DNA of 64,000 nucleotides from Lepus europaeus (GCF_033115175.1 NC_084836.1:76970253-77034252), one strand, 5' to 3'. Shown: positions 33,691 through 46,507, counted from the stretch's first letter. Notes: a model not told the origin generated them from the sequence alone. Program-made: numbers and translations.

Positions 33691-34345
33691 CTCACACACA
33701 CACAGACACACACATGGAAATGCACAGACATGCAAGCACACACAGACACACATGAAATATACAGGCACACAAACACACACAGACACATGCATACAAATAC
33801 ACAGAGACACAAATACACAGAGACACATATGCAAATATACAGACACACAAACCCACACAGAGATACACATGCAAATATACACACAAATACAAAAACACAA
33901 ACATAAACACACACACATACAAACACAAAAACAAACACACCCAGATCCACATGGAAATGTACATACACATAAATACATATAAATACACAGACACGCACAA
34001 ACACAGACACACACAAACACACACAGATACACACAGGCACATACACAAACACAAACACACACAAAAACACATGCACAAAAATACAGAAACACACCCAGAT
34101 ACACATTGAAATACACATACACACAAACACAAAGACACACAAATACAGACATACATAAACACAGACACACACTGAAATACACATACAGACACATTCCCAA
34201 ACACAAACACACAGACTTGCAACACACATGCACACAAACACAAATACAGGCACACATACAACACACATAGTCACACACATGCACACACATGCACACAAAC
34301 ACAAACACACAAATACAGATCATACTCACGCACACGAAGAGCACT
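33408..34345. repeat. Long degenerate CA-rich satellite-like tract
   Basis: ACACAC, CAGACACACA and ATGCAAATACACA motifs recur over more than 900 bp, interrupted at 33561-33690 by the second duplicated flank. Long cysteine/valine frames on the minus strand are products of the repeat. Confidence 0.95.
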
Positions 34346-34352
34346 GTGCAGG

Positions 34353-34780
34353 TGCTATGGTCTGGATCTCTTTTCTCCCCACTAAGTTCACACGCTGGGA
34401 GCTTGGTGTCCAGTGTGGTGGTTCTGACAGGTGGTGAGGGTCTAGGGGTAGGGGTCTGGACAGTGCTCACTATTTCAAAGGGATTAAGGTTGGTCTTCCA
34501 GGGTGGCTTAGGTCTCATAGGGTTGGATTAGTTCTCAAAACAGCAAGATGTTACAAAAGAGTGTGCAGAGCCCTCACCCCACCCCACCTCTCCCTCGCTC
34601 CCGGTCTCATTGTGTGGGCTCTCTCATGTGCTCCTGCCATGCTCTCTGGGCTGTCCCTTCCCTGTCAAAGGGTGAGCCCCAGGCACCTACTGCCCTCCGC
34701 AGTGCGGCTCTTGTGCCAGAGCAAACCTCTACCAGGACTGAGACCTGGAGCCCCAGGTGATAGGATTCCCAGGGAGCAGA
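34353..34780 (+). mobile_element. MaLR-type LTR remnant
   Basis: TGCTATGGTCTGGATCTC at the left edge matches TGCTATGGTTTGGATATT of MST/MLT1 LTRs. CACCTCTCCCTCGCTC, CATGTGCTCCTGCCATG and AGCAAACCTCTACC follow in order. Confidence 0.55.
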
Positions 34781-35055
34781 AGGTTGCCATGGAGTCTGCT
34801 TCTACTTTGGTAACAGAGGAGCAAAGAGGGTGTTCCTTGTTCTGCAGCTGACTGGGGACCAAGGGGCCTTGAGAATGAGCTTGGCTTGGTGATTTCCACC
34901 TATCAAAAGCAACCCCGTATAAGCTCACTCCTGAGACGTGCTGCCCACACTGGCCACCCCAGCAATGTCCCCGGGCCCTCATTTGTATCTTTGTTGTTCT
35001 GCCTACTCTGGGAACCACACTTTCTACTCATGGCTGTGAAACGCTTTTGTGTTGA
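34781..35055. other. Unassigned sequence
   Basis: No feature recognised. Confidence 0.4.
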
Positions 35056-35999
35056 GAACAATCTACTAGGAAAAAATTAAAGGACAGTATACTACAAATG
35101 GTTGCATTTATAAGAGTAACAAAATTATAAATCATTAGTGCTAGAGCTAGAAACAATGTGAGACTCTTATGTTTTAGAACTCTACACTTTAGGTTGGCGC
35201 CATGGCTCACTTGGCTAATCCTCCACCTGCGGAGCCAGCACCCCAGGTTCTAGTCCTGGTTGCTCCTCTTCCAGTCCAGCTCTCTGCTGTGGCCCAGGGA
35301 GGGCAGTGGAGGATGGTCAGGTGCTTGGGTCCCTGCACCTGCATGGGAGACCGGGAGGAAGTACTCAGCTCCTGGCTTCGGACTGGCACAGCGCCAGCCG
35401 TGGCAGCCATTAGGGGAGTGAACCAACGGAAGGAAGACCTTTCTCTCTGTCTCTCTCTCACTGTCTATAACTCTCTCTCTGTTTCTCTCTCTCTCACTGT
35501 CTAACTCTGCCTGTCAAAAAATAACAAATAATAAAAATAAAAAAAAAGAACTCTAAACTTTATTGGAAAATGTTCAAAAAAGATCTGAAAAGAAATGATG
35601 GTATTGGCCATGTACTTGGATAAACAGACACAATATTTTCACGAGGTCATGTCTTCCAAAATGAGTTTATAAATTCAGTGCAATCCCAATCAGAATGGCA
35701 GCAGTAATTATCATGAACTTGACAAGCTAATTCTAGAACTCATAAGGAAAAGAAAGTGCACAAAAATGTTCATAATAATTTTCAAATTATACACAATGAA
35801 TGTAGACCTGACCTACTAAACACCATAAAAATAATTTGGAGATAATTAGATACTGTTTGCTACAGTCTTGCTTCATACAGCTCATAGCAAAAGTTCAGAT
35901 GCATTCCGCAGCTAAAATTGAAAACAAATAAAGCAAACCTGATGTGATCTCTCAACTGAAGGAAACTGTGATATCAGGAAATACAAAGAGAACGTTTAG
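35056..35999 (+). mobile_element. Old L1 ORF2 fragment, interrupted by a CSINE2
   Basis: GCATTTATAAGAGTAACAAA, ATTCAGTGCAATCCCAATCA, GAACTTGACAAGCTAATTCT and AACTCATAAGGAAAAG match sense L1 ORF2 C-terminal region in order. Confidence 0.7.
35192..35546 (+). mobile_element. CSINE2 (diverged) with 16-bp TSD
   Basis: GGTTGGCGCCATGGCTCAC head. The pyrimidine segment TCTCACTGTCTA is present twice. TSD AGAACTCTACACTTTA (35176) and AGAACTCTAAACTTTA (35547). Confidence 0.95.
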
Positions 36000-36257
36000 G
36001 GGCCAGTGCTGAGGCATAGTGGGTAAAGATGCTGCCTGCAGTGCTGGCATCCCATATAGATGTTGTTTCAAGTCCTAGATGCTCCACTTCCAATCCAGCT
36101 CCCTGTTAATGCGCCTGGGAAAGTAAAGGAAGATGGCCCAAGTGCTTGGGCTCCTGCACCCTTGTAGGAGACCTGGAAGAAGCTCCTGGCTCCTGGTTTT
36201 GGATCAGTTCAGCTCTAGTTGTTGTGGCCACTTGAGGAGGGAACCAGCAGATGGAAG

Positions 36258-36311
<54 letters not shown>

Positions 36312-36339
36312 GTCTTTCAGATAATAATAATAATAAAAT
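36000..36339 (+). mobile_element. C-SINE
   Basis: GGGGCCAGTGCTGAGGCATAG head, normal body, (TC)n 36261-36308. Tail ATAATAATAATAAAA. Confidence 0.95.
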
Positions 36340-37065
36340 TCCAAATTCCTCCCAGCATATGAATACGTATAGAGAAAAATGTCCTAGGAATATACATTTC
36401 CTGCAGGAATGCAGTCTTGATTTTTCTTTCTATAATTTTATAAAGTTAAGAAAAGTAGTGCAGAGTGTAATCCGGTGATCACTCAGCCACCTGAGTTTCT
36501 GCACCTGTTCAGGATAGGCACCGTGCTCGCTTGGTCCTCATCAGAGCGCTGCTGCCTCACAAGGCACTCCCCGTGATCATCCAGTCAGCCCTCTTGAGAG
36601 TGTGGGTGCCTGATTGTGGCTGGGAGTGAGAAATCTCCCTGCAGCCTTCCCGGGCACAGGTGCCTCTTGCTGCAATGCTCACATTTCTAGCAACCTCGGG
36701 GGCTCCATTTCTTGCTGCTAGCCCATCCTGTTCATCACGAGGCCAGCAGCTTCAGGGCACTGGTTCCTGGGAGATAACCAAGCGTGCTCCTAGCAGGAGT
36801 GGGCTCCAGGTGCAGGAGGGGTGCTCTGATGAGTCACTTTTGCCACGATTCCAGGACATCGAGAAGCGCAAACTGTAAATGCCATGTGAACTCCCAACGT
36901 CCAAGCTCCCAACGTCCAATCAGTGAGACATTTCCGAAGGCACCAGGGAGGAAGACCAGACCCGTGGATGTAGTCCAGTGACTTTTAGATGACAGCTACT
37001 GCTCTCTCCTCAATGAGTTTGTTCTTGAATAACAGTCAGAGTCAGGCTAAACAACAACAAGTGAG
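36340..37065. other. Unassigned sequence
   Basis: No exon or repeat recognised. Confidence 0.4.
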
Positions 37066-37076
37066 AAAGCATTGAT

Positions 37077-37406
37077 GAGGCTGGCACTGTGGCGCAGCAG
37101 GTTAAAGCCATGGCCTGCAGTGCCAGCATCCCATATGGGTGCCGGTTTGAGTCGTGGCTACTCCACTTCCAATCCAATGCCCTGCTAATGCACCTGGGAA
37201 AGCAGCAGAAGATGGTCTAAGTGCTTGGGCCCCTACTACCCACATGGGAGACCTGGAAGAAGCTCCTGGCTTTAGGTCGACTCAGCTCCAGCCATTGTGG
37301 CCATCTGGGGAGTGAACTTGCAGATGGAAGCTCTTTTATTCTCTGTCTCTCCCTCTCACTGTAACTCTGTCTTTCAAATAAATAAAATAAATCTAAAAGA
37401 AAAAAT
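37077..37406 (+). mobile_element. C-SINE with 11-bp TSD
   Basis: GAGGCTGGCACTGTGGCGCAG head, tail CAAATAAATAAAATAAAT. AAAGCATTGAT at 37066-37076 and 37407-37417. Confidence 0.97.
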
Positions 37407-37417
37407 AAAGCATTGAT

Positions 37418-38017
37418 AACACACTTGCATTTCCCCACCTGGGTGCTGCCTCTGTAGGAGTCAGAGGGAAGGAGCCAGATCTTGAAAATCCTCTTGTGAA
37501 CGTCATTGCCTCTGGTGATGACACAGATCACAGGCAGTACATCTGCTCAAGTGGGCGTCCAATCTGTGCTTTTATTCTGCCCAGGACGGATGCCATTCAT
37601 GTCCTTGGCCCCTGTCTTTCCATCACCTCTTCTCCACCTTCCTCAGGCAACAGCCCAGTTTCCACCACTGCAGGCTGCTGTCCTGGGATGAAAAAGGTGG
37701 AGATCAAGGACAGGAGAGGAGCTTTTGCGCATAAAATCCTGCCTTCTGTGAGGGTGGGGAAGCCGTACCCCCTGCAAGGGGCCATGCACTGTGCAAGCAG
37801 GCTAACATTGCATGGGGACTACAGACTGTCATGGAAAACCACAGGCAAATCCCCAAAGCAAAATGCACTTGGTGCTCGGGAAAGAGCAGAGCTGAGTGCT
37901 GTTAGATCTGTCCCTTGCCGTCGGTGTGGTGGCTGCGACTCCTGCTGCAGTCACTGGGAAGTCACGGGGTTCCAGGTCCTGTACAAGTGTTTTTCTTTCT
38001 CACCTACTCCCAGCGGG
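37418..38017. other. Unassigned sequence with an open 179-codon frame
   Basis: The + strand stays open at 37496-38035, but the frame runs into the next SINE and shows no family motif. Not called as a gene. Confidence 0.35.
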
Positions 38018-38283
38018 CTGGCTAGTGTGGCGTAGCAGGTTAAGTCACCGCCTGTGACGCTTGCAGCCCATCTCGGAGTGCTGGTTTGAGTCCCCACTGC
38101 TCTGCTCCCAATCTAACTTCCTGCTAATGTTCCTTAGAGGCAGCGATGATGGTCTCCGAGTACTTGGACCCCTGGCCACCTGTGTGGGAGACCCTGACAG
38201 CATGCCTGGCTCCTGGCTTTGGCCTGCCCCTGCTCTGCCTATTGTGGCCTTTTTGGGACTCACAGAGGCACCCATGATGTACT
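38018..38283 (+). mobile_element. C-SINE, 3'-truncated
   Basis: GGCTGGCTAGTGTGGCGTAGC head, GCTGGTTTGAGTCCCCAC, CTTTGGCCTGCCCC. Pyrimidine tract and tail missing. Confidence 0.88.
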
Positions 38284-40845
38284 CAGCATAGTGAAGAGAA
38301 TTTTGGGCACAGGATTCTGTGGAGGAGAGAGCTCAGGCAGGCATCGGATGCTGGGATGGCTGGTGTGCCTCTGGGATGGCAGCAGGGGACTCTGGAGCTG
38401 AGAGGTACAGTGGTCATGTAGCCTGAAACAGTGGCCAACTGTCAAGGCAAGGATGAGGCCAGGCTGGAGCTATAGTCTTCCTTTCTCCCTCCTCATCCCT
38501 GTCTCACCCCCGCCAGGTTGTTTGCAAGACATTTGTCGTCAGCCTCACGCTGGTTTGGGTACAAGAGTAAAGGACCTCTTGTCCAGATTCTAGCTGGGAT
38601 GCTGGGTCCCATCATTTACACTGGGCTTGGAGACATTGGGTTTCCATTGCCATTGGTCCTGCCTGCACATCTTCCTTAATGGCTCTTGGGCTGTGCTGGG
38701 GATGGAGGTGGGGCATCTAAGGGTCTCTTGACCACAATGCCACCCCACCCATGACGACTGAAGGCCCAGGGATGACAGAGAGTAGCAGGATTCTTCAGGG
38801 CGTGGTTGTGTCCCTGGGTACCCAGCCCTCCCAGGCCTCTCAAGTACTGAACCAGGAATCTGAAATGCAGATGTCAAGGTGACTGGGAAGAAGCTTCTGG
38901 AAGAGCAAAGGATGCCTTGCCTGTGTCCAGGCTCCTGGTGATTGGCTCAGGGTCCTGCCTGCCCTCCTCCCAGCAGCCAGGGCATGGCTGGCTGTGCAGC
39001 TGTGGTCAGTACAGCTCCAAGGCAAGGGGCTTCCTGCTCTCCACAGGGAGCAATGGGAAGGGCAAGGTGCACCCTGCAATGCCGACTTTCCCTTTCCTCC
39101 CATGATGTCATGTATATGAGGCCAGATATGTTCCAGCTGCCTGTGAGGCCAGAGGGCCTGGGGACCAGGCAGTGCCCACTCCCGCTTGGGTCTCTGACAA
39201 CCCAAACCAGCCCCAAACTCGTGAAAGCAGCAGTGTGCTGGCTGCCTTCCGTGACATCAATTCCAATGCCTGCGGTTCCTGGGAAGAGGCAAGTGGCTAT
39301 TCATGGGGTCGAGCCAGAGCAGCGTGGGTTTCTCATGGGTCACAGATGACATGGTCCTCTGTGGGAATCCAGGCAGGGCAGCCATCATGTCTAGCGATTC
39401 TCTCTGCCTCCCGGGCAGGAAGCTGCAGGTCTGTATGGTCATCTTGACTCAGCTCTCCCATTTGGCTTCTAGAAGAGACCTCGCTGGCTAGCTTTGCACA
39501 GCAGCAGCCGGGAGAGCTTTGCAGTGAACAGAGACTCCAGTGACAAGTACCTGGGTGGGAGATGCTCTGCACCATGTGGGAGTGAGTTCCATGGGCGGGC
39601 GTCTTTCCTAGGTGATTCTGTGTGACAGTGGGCTCAAGGTGGCCCATGGATGCTATTAAGGCACCTTTTCCAGCTTGTGCCAGACACAGGGGAGTCCCCA
39701 CGTCTGCCCTGGTGCTCCCCGCCCCTGCCCTTGGGCTGCGACACTGCCAAGAGCATCCAGGTATCTACAGGAAAAAGCAGCCCAGGAGTCCACAGGTGCT
39801 GAGACTTGTGGAAGAGTGACAGCAAGAGCAAATGGAGCACTCCTTACGCCCTCTCTCTTAGGCTGCCTCAGAGGGGGCTGTGATATCCAAAGAAACCCAG
39901 AGCAGAACTGGGGTCCCGGAAGTGCCCCCTCCTGCCTGACTCTCGCCAATCAGAGTGGGGCAGTCGCCAAAGTGGGGGCCCCACTGGGAGGAAGCAGGAG
40001 CTGGGGTGTCACATGAGGCTGTGACTCCCTGTTCGGCTCCTGCCTTCTGGGGGTCCCGCTGCCCAGAGCCTGGCTTGGGGCTTCAGGCCCCCAATGAACA
40101 AATCCTTCCACTACCACCTCCAGGGCAGACAGGCTGTTCACAGCCGCCCTGGCTGTTGTGGTGGTGACTCCTCATGGGTCGGGCATTCCCTCGGGCTTTT
40201 GAGATGCTGAACGCAAAAGACATTTATGCATAGGTGATTTCTCAAGGGTGAGATAAGGGTGGCTCAGGTGGTGTCAGTCTCACCATGGATGGGTTCAGTT
40301 CCGGAGCAGCCGGAAAGCAGTGCTTTGGGGCTGGAATCTCCCAGGAGTTTCGTTTTAAGGACTGGAATGCCTTAAGCAGAGTGTCTGGTTTTCCCTCTTT
40401 CTGCACATCAGAAAATGTGTTCACTGATTGGAGAAATTAATTGAGGGAGCATAAACACATTGCAAGGGGACATGGAGCAGCTTGCCCAAGCTGCGTATGA
40501 ATATATACTAGAGGAGACCTCGTTTGTTGCTCTGTTGCAAAACCAAGCACTGTGTCCAGCTTTTGGTGCGGAACGCTTTTTATCCAGGAGTCCGGCTGAG
40601 CACATAGTAGACTTAATACACACCTCCCTGTGTCTCTCATTTTTTTTTTTTCTGAATGATCAGTACTTGTGGCAGAACCAGGTGTTTCTGGTTACCTAGA
40701 AACACCTCCTGGGAAGAGTAACAGTTTGCTTTGGGATGTGACCTTGGACATGAATTATCCATCACTAAGCTGGATATTTGGTTCTTGACTAAAGAATGCA
40801 CATTATATCATCCTGTTCAGTGTGGGGATTTTTTTAACTGATTTT
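38284..40845. other. Unassigned 2.5-kb sequence
   Basis: The longest SINE-free stretch of the middle of the window. It is GC-moderate, with a T-run at 40640-40651. Short frames are open on both strands, but none resembles a known protein. Confidence 0.4.
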
Positions 40846-41152
40846 TTTTAAGATTTACTTATTTGAGAGGCAGAGTTACAGACAGAGGGAGAGTCAGAGA
40901 GAGAGAGAGAGGGATCTTCCATCTGCTGGTTCACTCCTCAAATGGCCACAACAACCAGAGTTGGACTGATCCGAAGCCAGGTGCTAGGAGCTCCATCCAG
41001 GTCTCCCATGTGGGTGCAGGGGCCCAAGGACTTGGGCCATATTTCACTGCTTTCCCATGGCATAGCAGAGAGCTGGATCAGAAGAGGAGTGGCAGGGACT
41101 CGAACAAAAACTGGTGGAGGCTTAGCCTAGAACACCACAGCACTGACCCTTT
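40846..41152 (-). mobile_element. C-SINE with deletion at the tRNA-like end
   Basis: AAGATTTACTTATTTGAGAGG, GGTTCACTCCTCAAATGGC, ending ACCACAGCACTGACCC. The GCCCATATGGGATGCC block is replaced by a short A-rich join. Confidence 0.93.
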
Positions 41153-41300
41153 TTAAATTGATTTTAAACAAACACACTTTCTTTTATTTTGAAACCATCA
41201 CAAGTCCTCAAATTTGCTCCCTTTCTCTCTTTTCCATCCTCCCACCCTCCCTCCTTCCTCCCCCCCCTTCTCTTCCCGACCATGTCTACCTCTCTTCCCT
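41153..41300. other. Pyrimidine-rich, possibly old L1 3' region
   Basis: TCCTCCCACCCTCCCTCC-type tract after an AT-rich segment. L1 origin is only a guess. Confidence 0.25.
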
Positions 41301-41722
41301 AAAACTACTGCCCTGTTGATATGCGATGAATTGAAACCTTCATTTCATTGGAGGAGCTTGTGATAGCAGAAGCTGAAAGCCAGAAAGAGGCTAAGGAATC
41401 AGAGGCTTCTTCCCAGGGACTTGGGTCTCCTGCTCGCAGATGCCAGAAGTCACTATCAGGGCACAGAGTGGCAAGGCAGGTTTTGATTTTGCAAAGATCT
41501 CTCTGGCTGAAGTGTGCTGGCTCTATTGGAAGAGACTCAGAGAAGGTGGAGATGTGTGCAGTGGCGTCCCAGCAGGAATGATCCCACTGGCCAAACCCAG
41601 CTGGAAGCCAGAGGGTCAAAGAAGATATAAGTTGGCTTCCTGAGTATCAGCGGATCTCTGCACAGAAGTCTCCAGATCTGGCCTTGGTAAGGGGTGAAGA
41701 ATATGACCTCAAGACCAATAGT
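41301..41722. other. Unassigned sequence
   Basis: No feature recognised. Confidence 0.4.
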
Positions 41723-42052
41723 GGGGGTTGGCATTGTGGTGCAGTGGGTTAAGGTGCCGCCTGCAATGCCAATATCCCATTTGCATGCTGGTTCTAGTCC
41801 CGGCTGCTTCACTTCGGATCCAGCTTCCTGCCAATGTGCCTGGGAAGGCAGCAGAAGGAAGATGGCCCAAGTGCTTGGATCCCTGCCACATACCTGGATG
41901 GAGTTCCTGTCTCTTGGCTTCAGCCTGGCCCAGCCCCATCTGTTGTATCTATCTGAGGAGCGAACCAAAGAATGGAAGATCTCTCTCTCTCTCTCTCCAC
42001 CTTCCTCTGCCATCTGCTTTTCAAATAAATAAATACAATCTGAAAAAAAAAA
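41723..42052 (+). mobile_element. C-SINE
   Basis: GGGGGTTGGCATTGTGGTGC head, TGGTTCTAGTCCCGGCTGC, tail TCAAATAAATAAATAC. Confidence 0.95.
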
Positions 42053-42245
42053 TAGCAATGGTGAAGGTCAGAGGAGTAAAGGAACTCTCAGTGCAGAGAT
42101 TGAAACAAATTAACCGACAAGGGTCAAATAGCCAAAGTAGTGAGATCACAGTTGAAGTTCTGGTTTAGTAGAACCCCTAAGCAATGCTGTCAACGACCTC
42201 GACATTCTGTTCCATAGTCATGAAAACATAGAGCTAACTCGTCTT
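42053..42245. other. Short unassigned sequence
   Basis: No feature recognised. Confidence 0.3.
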
Positions 42246-42522
42246 TTTAAAAAGATCTATTTATTTATTTAAAAGAGTTACAGAGAGAGAGACACACACA
42301 CACACAGACAGGGAGAGATCTTCCTTCCACTGGTTCACTCCCCAAGTTGTTGGAATCGCCAGGGCAGAGCCAGGATCCTGGAGCTTCTTCCTGGTCTCCC
42401 CCATTGGTGTAGGGACCCAAGGACTTGGACCATTTTCTATTGCTTTCACAGGTACATCACAGGGAGATGGATCGGAAGAGGAGCAGCTGGGACTTGAACC
42501 AGCAGTGCTAATGTGTTAGTTA
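42246..42522 (-). mobile_element. C-SINE, tRNA end diverged
   Basis: AGATCTATTTATTTATTTAAAAG, (AC)n 42290-42304, CACTGGTTCACTCCCC, GAGCAGCTGGGACTTGAACC. Confidence 0.9.
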
Positions 42523-42844
42523 AGAGAAATGTAATGCTTCACAAAAGGCCCAATTTGAAGACAATTTGAGCCATGGAAGGGTGCAGCTAGGAGTGAATGC
42601 AATGCTGAGAGAAGGCCTGGCAGGGGGAGCCCCGGGTGTGGGGCTGGCAGCCCTACTGGGTGTAGAGGTCACTCGGTGTGTCATCCTGTGGCCACTGTGC
42701 TCCTGCGACTCCCTTGTGAGAGTCTGCAGTCAGGGAGCTGGGGCCAGGTCACACCGCAGGAAGCCGTGGTCTTTTAGAGTTTATTCTGGTTCCTGTGACT
42801 ATCTGGGTTGTAGACAGCCATTGCCCCCATCCCACAGAGACTAA
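42523..42844. other. Unassigned sequence
   Basis: No feature recognised. Confidence 0.4.
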
Positions 42845-42856
42845 AGCTGAAGTGAG

Positions 42857-43180
42857 GGGCTGGCGCTGTGGTGCAGTGGGTTAAGGCCCCAGTCTGCAGC
42901 GCTGGCATCCCATATGGGTACAGGTTAGAGTCCTGGCTAATTCAGCTCCCCGCTAATGCACCCGGGAAAGCAGCAGAAGCTGGTCCAAGTCCTTGGGCCC
43001 CTGTACCCCCGTGGGAGACCCAGAAGCAGCTCCTGGCTCCTGGTTTCTGATCTGCCCAGCTCTGGTTATGGTGGCCATTTGGGGAGTGAACCAGCGGATG
43101 GAAGACCTCTCTCTCTGTGTCTCTCCCTAGCTCTGTAACTCTGCTTTTTCAAATAAATCAAATAAACCCTTAAAAAAACC
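42857..43180 (+). mobile_element. C-SINE with TSD
   Basis: GGGCTGGCGCTGTGGTGCAG head and full body. AGCTGAAGTGAG (42845) and AGCCAAAGTGAG (43181) form a 12-bp TSD with two mismatches. Confidence 0.96.
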
Positions 43181-43192
43181 AGCCAAAGTGAG

Positions 43193-45059
43193 TTCATATG
43201 GCCTGCAGGTCCCCCTCACCATCCCCGGCCCCCACACAGTCTGCCTTCTCATCATGCTCTCTCCTCCTCAAGAGGCTCCCATCCCACCAGTCCCCGCTCT
43301 CTCTGCACCAGCCTTTTCCACTCCCAGCTACTTCCTCTGCAATGCACCTACCCCACGTCCTCAAGCTTCTACCCTGCTAACCACCTCCCCTTGGTTCCTC
43401 CAGATGAATTTCATCCTTCTCTACTCAGTGGAGTTACTGCCATGGGCGGCCAGTGGCATTTGGTGACTGTGTAACAACCGGCTCTCTGGAGCAGGCAGAA
43501 GTTAGGAGCGGATGTTACCGTAACCTGGGCTGGGGCAGTTGCCTTGGTTCACTCAGGTCCTGGGGGGTGAGTGGGGGATGAGAAACAGTTTATTAACACC
43601 AGTAGGCTCAGTGGAATGCTTTTCTAAGCCTGGGCCTCGAACCCAGGTTTCTTACATTATTTATAGGTTCTCAGCATTGCACCTGAACCGTTACAGCACT
43701 GGTGAGTTTAAATTGCAGCCTGTGTGACTTCAGACCACACTTCCAACAGCCAGTTGATGTAGTGTGTGTATAAAAAGAGACACCTTGGGCAGATTTACAG
43801 TACAGATTTATGGCTGTGAGAGCAGAACTTAGGGCATCTTCCCTCCCTGGCAGGGTAACTGTGGGCAGCTGCTTCCCCGATCACTGCAAGCAGCCACATT
43901 TCAAGGTTGCGTCCGGATTTTCACTCTCCTTCCTTTGTCCGTGGTTACAATCTCACGGACAGGCAGATTTGTTGTAAAACTGTTCTCACTGTGGCCCAGT
44001 TCAAGCCACTGATGGCTTAACAACTGCTCGCAGAATGCCTGAAACTTTAAGAGCTGCCTCTTGCCCAGCACCAAGACATGATGGGCTGAGACTCGCCCCC
44101 AGAGGTTTTACTGGGTGTGTCCTGGCTGGGGTGGGGGTGGGGTGGTTACGGAGCTCCCCAACACGATGCAACCAGGAGAAACCCTGCCACCTCACTGTCC
44201 CAGCTGAGTAGTGACTTCCCCGGGAGCCTGTGAGGCTGACCCCAAAATATGCAGCTTTACCTGATCTTTGATCTGCCTGGCCTGGTGTCTGGAAATTTCC
44301 ACATGTCCCAGGTGAGGCTCAGATGTGCCCCAGGGCACAGAGAGGGCAATGTAGGCTTCCTTCACCTCTGTTACTGTGCACAGCCCCCGTCTCGCCTGCA
44401 AGTTGCAAACACTGGAATTTTGTGTTCCTGAAAGGTTTCAGGAAGGCAGTGCTTTATCACAATAGGTTTTGTTTTCTAAGTCAGTGTGCTGTGTGCGCAA
44501 ACTCAGAGCACTCAGTCCAGCTCTGCTGGAGGCAGGAAGTCCAGACGGTCCTCAGACTGGCTGTCCTGGGCTCTGGACATGGGCACGTCCTGCGCTCACA
44601 CTGAGCTCCCAGACCTCCCAGTGGGGTTGGCTGCAGGGTTGGGGGTTCAGAGGCAGAGGGTGCTTGGAGCAAAAATGATGGGCACATCACCTTGCTGGGC
44701 ACCTGGTTTGACAGAGCAGACGACTGCTCAGCGGACAGCTGCACTGGCTCCTCAGGGCTTTGTCTGAGCGTCCTGGACTCTGGCCTGGGATCATTGGTCA
44801 TTTACTGTCTGGCTTGTATTTCGTGTATTAGCTGCCTTCCCTTCACCACCATGGTAGGAGTGATGTTTCTCTCTCCTATTTCGCAGCATCTTGCATTCAC
44901 TTAAAATCTGAGCATCAGGGGACAAGTAGAAGGTTTTCAACAGCCCTGGTCAGGTCAGACTGGGTAGCACCTTGCCCCCAGCTGCGTCTCAGGTGGGGTC
45001 TGTAGCCAGGGGAGCCAACTTCTAACCATCAGCTACCTGATGCTACCCTGCATCTTGGG
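43193..45059. other. Unassigned 1.9-kb sequence
   Basis: No repeat or exon recognised. C-rich at 43200-43330. Confidence 0.4.
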
Positions 45060-45205
45060 CTTAATTGAATTTGCACAACAACCATGGGACAGGTACAATT
45101 ATCCCCATTGCATGGATGAGAAAACTGAGGCTTGCAATGTTAACACAGGAAGTGCCTGGATCAGATTTGCAGGTAGGTTTCTCTGGCTTCAGGTCAAAGT
45201 CACAT
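45060..45205 (-). mobile_element. MIR relic
   Basis: GGTACAATTATCCCCATTGC then GATGAGAAAACTGAGGCT is the hallmark of a reverse MIR core. Confidence 0.8.
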
Positions 45206-45797
45206 GGGCAGGGGCAGGGAGATAGGTTGTGAATTTCCTAAAGCGTGGCCCTTGGCATGCACCTGTTGGCTGACACACTGATTTTATAGACACACAGATT
45301 TCCATGTCCTCTGTGATGAGGAATCCGTCTTCCTAAGAAGCAGCCTCCTCCTTATTTGTTCCTGAATCTTAAATGTTGAAGCTCCTGGCTTAGAGATTGT
45401 TTGCCGGCAGAGCCTTCACTGGAGTGTACCGAAACTGATTATATATCACGATGAGATTCATTTCAGAAGTTAAGCCAGAGCGGACGCATCCTCGGAGCTT
45501 TTCCAAGAATCATGTTGGTTTAGAATTCAATTCAATGCAACTGTAGAAATCCAATCAGGAGCAAATTCTGAAGTCTTGGGTCCACTGCCGTGAACTCCAA
45601 TGAGTTTGAGAAATAAAAGAGCAAGGCTCCTTGCTCTTCCCCTGGAGGTGCTGGGGTGGCTCAGGCAGCCCACAGGTGCTTCCACTGATACCTGATGACG
45701 ATGGGTGTTGCTCACCATGGAGGCGTCTGTCTGTCAGTACCTGTGGTTTGAGAATCTGCCCCCAGCAAACACCAGTCATATTTGGGGGGCTCTCTTT
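45206..45797. other. Unassigned sequence
   Basis: No feature recognised. Confidence 0.4.
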
Positions 45798-45832
45798 TTA
45801 AAATATTTCTTTATTTATTTGAATGATGCTGT

Positions 45833-45892
<60 letters not shown>

Positions 45893-46060
45893 TCTTCCAT
45901 CCCCTGGTTCACTCTTCAAATGAAACTGGGAGCCAGAAACCCCATTCAGGTCTCCCATGTGGGTGCAGGGACCCAAGCACTTGGGCAATCTTCTACTGCT
46001 TTCCCAGGCACATTAGCAGGGAACTGGATCCTAAGTAGAGCAGCCAGGATACAAACTGTG
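45798..46060 (-). mobile_element. C-SINE with long AG tract
   Basis: AATATTTCTTTATTTATTTGA, (GA)n 45833-45891, CCCTGGTTCACTCTTCAAATG. The tRNA end is truncated after GAGCAGCCAGG. Confidence 0.93.
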
Positions 46061-46164
46061 GGAAACTTTCATTGAAACCAAGAAACCTCTTTTTGTTTGG
46101 AAACTGAGTGCCTAAATCTTATATCAAGAGATTCTAGAAAATTCTATTTAAAGGATGAATCAGC

Positions 46165-46507
46165 TGGGGCCAGCCTGAGGTACAGTGGGTTGGGATGCCT
46201 GTGATGCTGGCATCCCATCTGAGCGCTGGTTCAGGTCCCTGCCGCTCCACTTCCGATCCAGTTTCCTGCTGGTGTGCTTGGGAGAATTGGAGAGGATGGT
46301 CCAGGTCCCTGAGCCCCTGAACTTATGTGGGAGACCCAGATGGGGATCCCCGCTTTGGCCTGGACCAGTCCCAGCTATTCATTTTGGTTGTCTGGTGAGT
46401 GCATCAGTGGATGGAGGACATCTCTGTCTCTCTCTGTCTCTCTCTGTCTCCTCCCTTCTCTCTGTGACTCTGCCTTTCAAATAAAATAAATAAATCTTTT
46501 TAAAAGA
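46165..46507 (+). mobile_element. C-SINE with 11-bp TSD
   Basis: GGGGCCAGCCTGAGGTACAG head, tail CAAATAAAATAAATAAAT. GGATGAATCAG at 46153-46163 and 46508-46518. Confidence 0.95.

Noticed and set aside
33387..34518. Minus-strand open frames of 190-307 codons rich in Cys/Val
   Set aside because: They translate a degenerate CA/GT array. Several overlapping frames are open at once and composition is purely dictated by the repeat.
37496..38035. 179-codon frame
   Set aside because: It ends inside a C-SINE and contains no recognisable motif or splice context.
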